From Diphasiastrum complanatum (Eukaryota; Streptophyta; Lycopodiopsida; Lycopodiales; Lycopodiaceae): DNA of 64,000 bases. Position 1 is the first letter of the stretch, and each line of letters opens with the position of its first letter. The stretch is from NCBI GenBank assembly GCA_029204225.1, contig CM055097.1:31648802-31712801 (forward strand), given 5' to 3'. This document shows positions 11,446-23,400 of this stretch, piece after piece. Made by a program: the position numbers and the translations under genes. The notes beneath the pieces were generated by a model. That model was given only the letters and a program-made list of their open reading frames with translations, was not told the DNA's origin and searched no databases.

Positions 11446-14400
11446 GAAAAATAGCTTATTGCTGAAATTTTTTTAGGGGATCAATGGTCAAACCAGCGTT
11501 TTGCCTCTCAGAAGTGCAGTAGATGAGGCACAAACAGATTTTCAGTAGCTATCCGGTTGTCATTTGCTCTGGTTTTCAGTAAATGTTAATGCTACAGTTT
11601 GGACTATCAACTGTATGGATGATGATCACTTTTGCAATTGGTTCACTGGAGATGTGAGTGCAATGTACATACAGTTGGGGGCATAAATATTGGGCCCTTT
11701 TCGGCGCGCATTTGGACCCCATTTTTATCTACAGGGGGGCGGTGGCATTTTTATCTACAGTGTCTATATAGCAGGAAGCTCTAGGGGGTTCGGGGGGCAG
11801 TACCCCCTGAGAAACGGGGGGTCCGGGGGGCGGTAGCCCCCTGGTGGGGGGTTTGGGGGGCAACGCCCCCCAACGGTGGGGTCCGGGGGCTGCCGGTAGA
11901 CCCTGGCCCCGACGGTAAGGCCTCTTCATGATTTGGCCTTCCAACTCCCCGAGTGAAAACACACTTTTTGGTGTTTCACACCCGAAACAATCGGCAAACT
12001 ACACAATCATAATCCCCTTGATCAGAGCTTTCATCTGATACCCATATTGCCTAAAAAAATTTCAAAAAAAAAAAAAACAATTTAACATGATTCTGGGAAA
12101 ATTTCGAATCGCAAATCGGAATCGCGATTCAGAATCGCGCTGCAACTATGCCAAAATATACCCACACTCTTTTCACAAAATTACTAGTGATACCTTTTCT
12201 CTCGAATCAAGAGTCCTACAATTTAAGGGATTAAATATGTTATTTGTTGACTTCTATATTACTATCAGTGTTCAGCATGGTTTGCATGGATCGTCTACAA
12301 GGAGCCCAAATAAATCTTCAATGGCAACAGTGATACACAAATCTAAAGACCTGAACCCATGCCCCAATCTAGGACCTTCTTGCTACTAGCTTGATGTCAA
12401 TGAAAAGTAAAGACTTATGATAAATTGATTTTCTTGAGCCTCCAATTGAAGAAAGGGAGGAATTAAAATGAAGGTCATTTTCAGCAAAGTGATGTAGTTA
12501 ACTATCAACATCTTCACCCTCCAATTGAAGAAAAGGAGGTGCTCAACTGAATGTCATTTTCCGTCAACTAATGTAGTTACATATCTAGAACTTTAATAAT
12601 GAGTTCAAAGTACAAATGCACTAATTTAAACCTGTTAAGTGAAACTATTCAGTCCTGTTAAATGAAAGTATCCACTTCAAGTACAAATAATAGTCAGCTA
12701 CCTCCACCAGGAACCACTTTTGACTGTTTGTTTGTTTCCTAAGGCCTGTAGCAACAAGACAAAAGAGGCTTGATGGGAAAAAGGAAGCAAACCTTATCGA
12801 TTTGTTGGTCTTGTTGAGCTTTGATAGCTGCCTTTACTTGATCTCTGTCAACAGCTGTCTGAAATGTAAAGAACAAAGAAATTAATCAACAGACTTACAA
12901 AGATGGGACGTTTCCAATGATAGAATTTACATTACTACCCATATAGTGAGGTTGGCATAATTTATATCCCAAACTTAACAAAGAAACCTATGTAAGGAAC
13001 ATAATTCAGCATCAAAGCTATACAGTAACATAATTATATACTATAACTGCATATGAGAATTGAATTTTTGCAAAAATTTGCAACCTTAAAATTACAAAAC
13101 ACACTTGCACATCTTGCTTGCAATAGCTTTTGCACACAATCATAGAGATTCAGACATGTAGAACACCCACATGATGCATAAAAAAATGAAATCATCTTTT
13201 TCTTGATTGAAATCTCACCCCATGGAGACTCCCGAATCCAAGTCCTGCCCCTACAGTGGGCTTGGAAGGGTCATGTAGAGAATTGTAGTGATTTCCTCGA
13301 TGATAACTCAGACGAATTGGAGGTAAGTCAGTCTCATAGCTTCCGTGAAAAATATTGATAGGATCTGTTATGATCATATATAGAAACAGAAACAAAAAGT
13401 AAGATCTAAACAAACAAACCATTTGCTCACAAACACTTGAAACGAAAATTTATACGTATGTGAACTGCAAGGAATTGTTCAGAACTATCATGAACTGGGA
13501 AAACATACAAACATCTCAATGGGAAATTCACCACGTCAGCAACTTCAAAGGTGTGAACCCTTGGATTTTTTCAAGCAAGCAAATAAGCACCTGTACTATA
13601 AGAGTGAATATGGATGGGACGATTGAATATTTCTGCCATGGCTTGTATCTCCAGATTATTACCGTATACCTGCTAAATGCAAATTTTCATCTTCTCAAAC
13701 AACTTAACTTTTATCATAATTGATGAATGAAAAATGAACAATATGATGCACAAAGCATATATCTAGCATAATCTTTGGATACAACAATTGATTCGAAAAA
13801 GCCATCAGATAGAAAATGACGTCACACTCTGTCAACAATTTTGCCTAGGCAGTTTTTGACATTTATCAGGGCTCTGATTTGAAATAAAAACAACTTCAGT
13901 ATTACCAACGTGACCAGAATAATATGCTTGGTTACAATAAATCTCGATGCAAAGTGTTTCGAATTTTTTCAAAATCTTTCGATTCAATGCTTACTGCTCA
14001 CCAAAATCAAACTGGTTCAGATAAGTTCTCAAGCATAGCATTCATTGCGATAACTTTTGGAAGCCAGGGAATGTGTGAGAGGTTACTTCTAAGGTCTCTT
14101 ATGTAAATTTACACTGAAAAATACACGTTCTTTGCTATTTTCCACATGAATTTTATTCTTCTGAAACTGTGCTAACTTAAGAGACATTATAGAATTAGAG
14201 CACCAGTCACTCGGCTTTTAACTGCCTAGCATTTAGGCTTAAATTATGTAAAACGTATCAAGTGTTTCTCGAAAAGTTAAGAACATGGTGGGTTATCAAC
14301 CTTGATATAAGGCCATCAATGCTGAAGGACAAAGATTTGCGAGGGGAGTTATGTGTTCAATGAGAGTGCTCTGGAAGTTCAAACAAATTGGCATCATAGG

Positions 14401-17400
14401 CCTCATTGGACCCAATAGTAGCTCTAAATGAATTGACATAAAAGATATCAAGAGTAACACAATAAGCCACTTTGATTCGGCAACCTACATAAATGAACTG
14501 CCCTTAATAAATGCTTTAATTTGATACCCATATTGCCCACCAAAAAAAAAAGAAGTTTTTGTGTCAATGTTAAGTTTTTTCGTAATGCCCTACACCACAT
14601 GCCTCTAACCTGTAGGATGACCGAGCTGAAGTTTATCTGGGAGATGCGGTGGAACTACTTCCACAGGAGTATCCACAGCGTTGTGCACATACTGCATCCC
14701 CTCTTCCTCTCTCCGATCGCAGACAGGGAGCTGGAGGCCGATTGGCTTCAATACATTCACAGAGTGGGTCCACACATAGGTTTGGATCCTATCAGGCTCA
14801 TGGAGGAGCTCGCTGCATTTCGTTTCGGCATGGGCACATTCGGCCACCCGGCTGCTCAGGATCCAAAGAGGAGGCAGCTACCCATTACCTGGTGGACCAT
14901 GTTCGGTAGCACATACCCATCTATACAGCGTCTTGCACTGCGTGTCCTTTCTCAGGTATGCATCTCATTTTATCCTCCATTGCTGTGTTTCGTTGAAGTT
15001 CCACCCCTGCCACAATGTGCTGAAGTATTCACAGGACTGTGCTGCCTCCGTGTGTGAGCGTAATTGGAGCACATGGGCACTCATTCACACGAGGAGAAGA
15101 AACCGGTTGTCAGTGAGTCAGTTGGAGCGGTTGGTGTTCTGTAGCACCAATGCACATCTCGCCAGGAGACTTCCGACCATTACGAGCGCATTGCAGGTGA
15201 TAAGCTAATCTTTCATAGCATGTTGGTTGACTCCTGGTATGTTGGTTTCATTTCTTGATAGAGTTGTCTCTCTAATATGCGAATTTTAAACCTTGCAGAC
15301 GAAGATATCTGATTTGGAGCGCCAGGTTGACTTGCCTACGGACAGCACCCATCCCATGCCTGCAGATGACCTGGGCACACAGTTGATGGCAGAGAGAGAG
15401 AGGGAGCTTGCCGAGATGAGAGAGAGAGAGAGCTTGGGCTTGAGCACAGAGAGCCTCCATTGTACGAGGCAGATGAGCCAGTGTCAGAGGATGATCAAGA
15501 TGAGGATGAGCCCATTCGGGTTGTGTTCGCCAGATTAGTGCAGGATGAGGCATATGATACAGGTGTTGGGCACACGCCTAGAGCAGGGGTCACAGGTGCA
15601 TCACGTGGTAGAGGTGGGACACATGCCACAAATTATACCGCGAGACGAGCAGGGCACATAGGGGGGGGCAGTGGCATACCTTCTTATGTTGATATGATGG
15701 AGGAGGCTCTTGATAGGGGGCAAAGAGATTTGGGTTTACCTTCCGCAGCTGCTTGGATGCGTGCATCACAGAGCCATAGGCATTTCTATGACAGCACACC
15801 AGAGGAGCTGCATGGGTTTACAGTTTTTGAGAGCCGTGGATTGCAGTAGAGGGGGGAGAGTCATATCTGCAGATTTCATGTACGACGTCATTAGGTCTTC
15901 CATCTTGCCCATAGGCCCCCAGCATCTCGTTACGGTGGTGACAGACAATGCCACCAACTGTGTTCAGATGGGTGTCCTGCTAGAGGCCGAGTTCCCTCAC
16001 ATCGTCCATACCCCCTGTGCGGCGCACGACATAGACCTTCTCATGGGGGACATAGGTGCATTTCCCTGGGTTAGAGCCATCGTCCGCGAGGCCCTCTTCC
16101 TGGTGACTTTTGTCACCAGGAAGAGGCGTGTTCTTGCCATGTTCCGGGTGTTCAACCATTTGGACCTCCGTAAGCCAGCCCCCACACGCTTTGCATTCGA
16201 CCTGGTGGTCATCGACCGTCTGATCAGGTGCAGGGCACAGCTTCTACAGATGGTTGCCAGTGATCTTTGGCATGTCGGTACGTTTCAGCACACGGACAAT
16301 GGGGAGCACTTTTCTTCCACGGTGAGGGGAGACCAGTTCTGGAGGGATGCACAGACATTGTCAGGACTGCTTCGACCACTCTATATTGTGCTCCGCATGG
16401 CTGACAGCGAGGGGTCCACACTTGGACTGGGGTATGAGCTCATGGACCGGATCGGACAGTTCCTGCAGCTGCCCATCTTGCAGCCGGAGAGGTAAGCGGT
16501 ACAGTGTTGTAATTGTTCTTTATCTTTTCAGTGTTTGCTAGTTTGTTTTTCTGTCGATGTTACGTTTTTTCCAAAATTTGCTTCGACTTCGTGCAGGATG
16601 ACGGAGCTGAGGTTCATCTGGGAGACGCGGTGGAAATACTTTCACGGGAGTATCCACAGCGTTGCACACATCTTGCATCCCCTCTTCCTCTCTTCGACAC
16701 AGATATCAGACAGGGAGCTCGAGTCGGATTGGCTTGAGTACATCTATAGGGTGGGTCCACACATTGGCTTGGATCCTATCAGACTCATGGAGGAGCTAGC
16801 TGCATTTCGTTTCGGAATGGGCACGTTCGGTCACCCGGCTGCTCAGGATCCAGAGAGGAGGCAGCTCCCCATTACCTGGTGGACCATGTTCAGTAGCACC
16901 TATCCCTCCATACAGCGTCTTGCACTGCGGGTCCTTCACAGGTATGCATCTCATCTCATCCTCTCTTGCTGTGTTTCATTGACATTCCACCCGTGCACAT
17001 GTGCTGAACCATTTCATTGCACGTACACAGGATTGCGCTGCCTCCATGTGTGAGCGTAATTGGAGCACATGGGCCCTCGTTCACACGAGAAGAAGAAACA
17101 GGCTGTCAGTGAGTCAGCTAGAGCGGTTGGTGTTCTGTAGCACCAACGCACGTCTCGCCAGGAGACTGCCGACCATTACGAGCGCATTGCAGGTGATGGG
17201 CTATTCTCCCATAGCATGTTGGTTGACGTCTCACTAAAATGTAGGTTTCAATTTTTGATCAAGTTGTTGTCCTGACACGCTCAATTTTGACCTTGCAGAC
17301 GAAGATATCTGATTTGGAGCGCCAGGTTGACTTGCCTACGGACAGCGTCCATCCCATGCCTGCAGATGACTTGGGCACACAGTTGATGGCAAAGAGAGAG

Positions 17401-20400
17401 AGAGAGGGAGCTTGCTGAGATGAGAGAGAGAGAGCTTGGGCTTGAGCACAGAGAGCACCCATTGTATGAGGCAGATGAGCCAGTGTCAGAGGATGAGCAT
17501 GATGAGGATGAGCCCATTCGGGTTGTGTTTGCCAGATCCGAGAGGGATGAGGCAAATGATACAGGTGCAGGGCACACGCCACGGGCAGGGGTCACAAGTG
17601 CATCACGTGGCAGAGGTGGGGCACATGGCACAGGTTATACCGGGAGACAGGCAGGGCACACAGGGGGGGCCAGTGGCATACCTATCTATGTCGACATGAT
17701 GGAGGAAGCTCTTGATAGAGGGCAGAGTGATTTAGATGCCGGTCCCGCAGCTGCTTGGATGCGTGCAATACAAAGTCATGGCCAGTGGCTCCTCCAACAC
17801 ACCAGAGGAGGCACCAGATGACTTTGATTGCACAAATTGGGAGGCCATGCAGGGTCTACAGGGTTTACATCATGAGGCACGGGTTGATTCAGGGGATGGT
17901 GCACAGGATGATTGGGGATGGTCCACAGGATGAGGCCCAGAGCCCAGATCATTTGTATTCAGATGCCCAGCTGGACGACTTGATTGCCACATTGGGTTCA
18001 GAGGCTCAGCAGATGCCGAGTGTCAGAGCACCCCCTTCATCTCTTGCCAGCATGCCATACACAGAGTCCCAGCCAGAGCAGCCGCATGAGGTGTCTACAG
18101 CTCCTCCAGCTCCTTAGAGGGTATATGTGCGCCGCACAGCTCCTCCAGTGCCACCGATACCATTCAGGCCTGCAGCCCCTCCATCGCCGTCCACTTCTGC
18201 AGCACCAGGTCTCCATGGCAGGCCACCATCTGTGCCCAGGTTTTCTCTTGCAGCGCCCACATCCACAGTGGCTCCTCCAACTGCTCCTCCAGTGGCAGCA
18301 CCCACTCCACATCCGCCTCCTTTGGCAGCACCCACTCCACTAGCTCCCCCTTTGGCAGCACCCAGAATGTACCAATACCGGCCACCGCAACGCCCCTTTC
18401 AGTACATATCGTCGCTGTACTCGCCTCCTGCACAGCCAGTTCCTCCACCTGCAGCAGCCCCACGGGCACACACTCCACGAGCTCATCCTCCTCGCTCAGG
18501 TGCACAGGGAGTTCCCTCTTTTGCTTCCCTATGGGGTGATGAGGCATTGACAGCTCCTCTTGTCCGCAAGAGACCAGGAAGGCCCAAGGGTGCACCGAAC
18601 AAGAAAGGCAAGGCACAGAAACTGCCAGGGAAGAGAGGACGACCACGCAGGGCTCTAGGTACAGCTAGAGGTGCAGGATTACAGCAAGCTGGAGCAGGTG
18701 TTGTTGGTTTGGCTTGCTTGGGGGCTGATGCGGAGGCAAATTGGGATGATGCTAGTGACGAGTGTTGAAATAAATGCCTATTTTGCCCCTTTAGGCTTGT
18801 ATACTTGTAACTTGTAAGTTGTGCATAAGACATAGGGGTAAAACATTTATGTACATAGTACACCCCACTTGTGCTCATTAGGCAAGTAAATCAAGTAGGT
18901 TAAGGACCCATGTGGGTTCTAGAGCTAGAATTAGCAAGACACCACCTCTATACAAAACATGCTATATGTAGCCCAAACTTTGGAGGGGTTTCCACGCCCT
19001 AACTACACTTTGAATATTCATTCATGTTGTGTGAGCTTTGAAGTCCTCTCTCTCTTGCTTTTGTGTTCTACTCCATAGCTGGTTTTCTGAAGCTTTCATA
19101 GTGTGCTTACTATGCTAATATGATACTCCATAGCTAGGCCTTGGAATTTGTCATGGTATTAGAGCAGGTTATGTTGCCTGTGGTGTGGTGAAAGCTTGGA
19201 CCTGTTTTTGATCAGATTCCTGCCATTCCTGGAGAGCAACTTACCTTTGAGGAGGGAGCACTTTTTGTAGGGGCATCTGATCTTTGTGCTATCTGCATGG
19301 TTGGAGTACTGTTGGCAAGTGGAGTACATGGAGCCAAAAAGTTTCTAATTTGGGACAAAAAATTTTGAGTCTTTTTCGACAGCCAGGACTGTAGGAGGGC
19401 GCTTTCTACAGTGGGGACTTCAGTGAAAGTTCTGAGTGGATCTTGGACAAGGGCTAGGACAGCCATACAGGGGGATAGTTTCAAATCCAGAAGCTGAGGG
19501 TTATTGAGCAAGTGGCTGCATACCCTAGTTGGGTGAAAACCCCAGTTTGCCTTTTGTGTTTTATTTCTATCCAGCTATGTCTAGTCTTGCAGAGAGCATG
19601 CTGAGTGAAGCCAGCCGGCTTGATGGCACTAACTTTAGCATATGGAAATTCAAGATCAAGAACAGAGATTGCATTTCACATGACCAGGCTCGCGTTGCAC
19701 AAAAAACAACTATATATTCATTCAGCCGTTGTATCGAGATAACATTACATATCCCATCTTTTTTTTAAGCAGCTATCTAGTTATTTGCCGCACCCTAAAT
19801 TGCCGAAAATTACATAGCAACAGTCCGCCACATACGGCTGGACCTTATTTATTCTAAACATGCCTACTGATCCTCCACCGACTCCTCGCCCTCGTAAGGT
19901 GCATTGTTCTGTCGCTATCGCTCTGCCTCCTGGTTAGCCCGACGTCTGACCACCCTTTCCCTGACCATGATGAGCTGCCATCGTGTGAAGTTCATTCCGA
20001 TCTGCTCATCCAAATCCAGCTCGACAGCGGGGGTAGGGGCCACAGCGGGGGCGGGGATCTGCAGCTCTGGGTGTATCTCCCGAGTCTGTCGCAGCATCTC
20101 TGCAATGTCTGCCTCTTGCTTCCGATGTCTTTCGTTGTGCCTTCGGATATCTTCCTCGAGCTTCCTCTTGGCTTCGCCCTCGGGCTTCGGTGGTATGCGC
20201 TCAACATAGATGCACTGCGTTTCTGACGCATTTCAGAATCGCGTTCAGAAACACGGTTCAGAAACGCGTTCCAGAAACTTTTTTTTTATTTTTTAGTTTT
20301 TGGTTTTTTTTATGGGCAATATGGGTATCAGATGAAAGCTCTAATTAAGAGCATTATTACTGTGTAGTTTGCCGACTGTTTCGGGTGCAGGATGGTCCAG

Positions 20401-23400
20401 TTCAGGTGCATTAATCCATGTTGGGTTTTGTCAAGGATAAAAATTCAAAACTAACCTCTAGCCTGTTCGTTACGATCACAGATGGTCCCAGTAAGTGTGT
20501 TTTTGCTCAGGGAGTTGGAAGGCCAAATCATGAAGAGGCCTTAACATCAGGGGCGTTGCCCCCCAAACCCCCCACCGGGGGGCTACCGCCCCCCGAACCC
20601 CCTGCGCATTTATTGAAAACCAGAGCAAATAACAACCAAATAGCTATTGAAAATAAGATCTGTTTGTGCCCCATCTGCTGCACTTCTGAAAGGCAAAACG
20701 CTGGTTTGACCATTGATCCCCTAAAAAAATTTCAGCCATAAGCTATTTTTCCAAAAAAAAAAAAAAAAATTGTTTTTAGTATGATTCTGGGAGAAGAAAC
20801 GCGTTTTCCGAAACCCGTGCCCTCAGAAACGCGTTTCTGTGCATCCATGATACAAAAGTGTTACGTCTAAACTCATATTTTAGCAAGGTATTTTTCTTCC
20901 AGGCTTGTTCCAATAGAGCTGTGAAAACATCAAATTCTCCTCTTTATTTGTCTTACCTCATGTGCAACACTATGCAAGTCCAAGTGAATATGATACTTGC
21001 TTGAAAAACAAATATGAAGAAAGAACTATACTATTATAGAGCTTTCTTGTTTATAGAGCCCTTGGGTCCATGGGATTGCATAGCATCTATAATAGAGTAG
21101 GGATACTTCAACTAGAATCATTAAAAGTTCATTTATGCTTCACTACAACCAGCAAATGTTGTATTTATGTACCTTATCTCTTCGCTTCCTCTTGCAATAA
21201 GCTGTAAAACTCTCTGTGACAAACTGTGAAAAATGATCTCGTTCTGTCTCCTATACAATCAAACAAGAAAGTAACTACATCTACAAATCTACAGAAAAAG
21301 GTTCACAGAAGATAAGTAAGCATCTAAATTTATTTATGGTGCGATATAACACATGTACACAAAAAAACTTCAGTACCATATAATCGATGCATAGCTGCCG
21401 AGTTTCATCATACATCTCTGGGTCACCATAAACTTGATCAGCTATTGCTCGAAAGAGGCAGTTCCCGTCTTCTGCCATCCTTCTAAGTTCTAATCCTTTT
21501 GCACGCCTTAGCTCAATTTCAAACTGACGCTCTCTTTCCTCCTAAAAAACATCATACTATCAATGTTATCCAGCTATGAATGGAAGAGTTGTCAATTCAC
21601 ATCATGAAAAATAAAATTCTGCCTTCTTTACATGTGAAACTCAAAAAGTGAGATAATCATGTTACGTGATTTTTTTGAAGTTGAAAGAGTATAATTTATT
21701 AAGCTAGTTGTCATAGAAATATTTAAGAAAATTATTTATCAGGAAGAATTGTTCAACCAAAGAAAGGATACCAATGACAGCACAATGATCTCCACTGAAT
21801 TGCTACTATATCTACGTTAAAGTTGAGCTAAGTTATTCTGCTTCTAAGGAAGCGGACGAGCATCCGCGTCCGGTTTTTTTTTTTTTTTTAATTTTTAAAA
21901 AAAATTAGACTAAAAGCCAATTTTAAAAAATAAAAAATGAAGCCACGGGTGCGTACAACAGTACGGACACGTCCGTTTTTTATTTTTTTTAATCTTTTTT
22001 AGGGTTTTTTAGTTAAAAAAAAAAAAATTGGACGCGTCCAACCCTGCGTCCGGGGTCGGACGCGTCCGGACACAGCGGAGGTACAACAAGGGGTATATAG
22101 ATGTTAAACATGCAACATAACAAATAAGACATCCAATCTTCAACCCTATGGAGTACAATCACAAAGTCTTAGACCATCAACTTCATCATGAATAGCATGG
22201 ACCAAATGCTACGACATCCCTACTCACGCCATCAACGCCCTAGAGTAGGTGCAACTCACATGCACAGACATATGTCCACATTAGCTTTCATACATTTGTA
22301 CAACAACCAAACAAACTAAACTTATATAACTTCTCCAGGTGAAGGGCAGGAAGATAGCCATACAAAATCCATTGGCTTTTACGTGAAAATTCTAGAAGCT
22401 TCTTGGAAAAAAGTGGAGAGTTTACATCCTGCCGTCACTTCATCTTGCTCAAAACCTACCTAAAAAGTATAGCAGGTGGGAAAAATGCAAGGGATAGACA
22501 TGCTGGCAACAGGGAAAGCAACAAATGTCGAATGCGTACAAATTGCCCTCAGCCCTGCTCGCAATCATAAGGTGCTATGGTGGCAGCACCTTTTAATGAA
22601 GATGTTTCATGCAACTCCCCAACAGGGTTTCCCTTAGGCTAGTAACAGAGTTTAGAGAATTGTAATTTTCAAATCTAGAAATCATAGCCCTCTTCACCAA
22701 TTCTGGACATTGTTAGAGTCTAAGTTGAGAGTGAACAAACAGAAGATAGCTATTAGCCAAGAAGAATCACTCTATCGTCACTCTACAAGCTCTAATTGAC
22801 GAAGCCAAAGAAAAAGGTAAACTTCTATATTGCTTCATTGATTAGCAAAACGTGTTTTGACTCTATTCCATGTGAGAAACTTTGCGAAAGACTACATGAA
22901 CCACATGTTACTCCTCTACTAGTTGGTTTTGGATGAAAACATTATGGCAGAGGTAGTCATCAAGATGGGGAAAATACAAGCTTCTCATAGTAGCAAAGGT
23001 ATAGAGTAAGGCTACAATCTCTCTCTCACCTATGTTGTTTGGGTTGTCCATTGTATGAATGAAGAAAGAATGGAGGATGGCAACAATAATGCAAAAAATT
23101 TGAGAAATTTTAGATGATTTGGACAAGTTCACAGCTCGTGTTTAACTTATAGAAAACAAAAGTTACAATTTTTGGCATCGAAAAGTCGAAAGCAAAAGCA
23201 AGTTCAAAACAGGGGGCAAGGAAGTAGAGATTGCGAACTCATACAAGTTTACAAATATCTAGGAGTGAAACTACTACATCAAAGTCGGCAATTCTCCATG
23301 AAGAACAAACTACTAAGGAAATCCAAGGCATGAATTCTCTTGAAAAACAGGTGAAGAGCATTCAACATTTCCTCATTAGAGTGTAGTAGCATATATTCAA

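Larger units (their letters stand above)
14565..18762 (+). mobile_element. hAT transposon remnant with duplicated 3' transposase exons
   Basis: Order: C-terminal transposase region copy A (about 14565-15810), a DUF659-type segment (about 15810-16492), then copy B with a long C-terminal tail (16597-18762). Both copies keep plant-style splice sites at matching places. The N-terminal BED-finger region is missing. The right end is cut exactly where a copia LTR begins (18763). The element lies antisense in OTLD1-like intron 3. Higher GC and longer open frames than the surrounding intron make it stand out. Confidence 0.85.

Noticed and set aside
18037-18646. Long minus-strand and alternative plus frames over the hAT tail
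   Set aside because: They are shadows of the GC-rich, proline-coding frame at 18127-18768; no family motifs.
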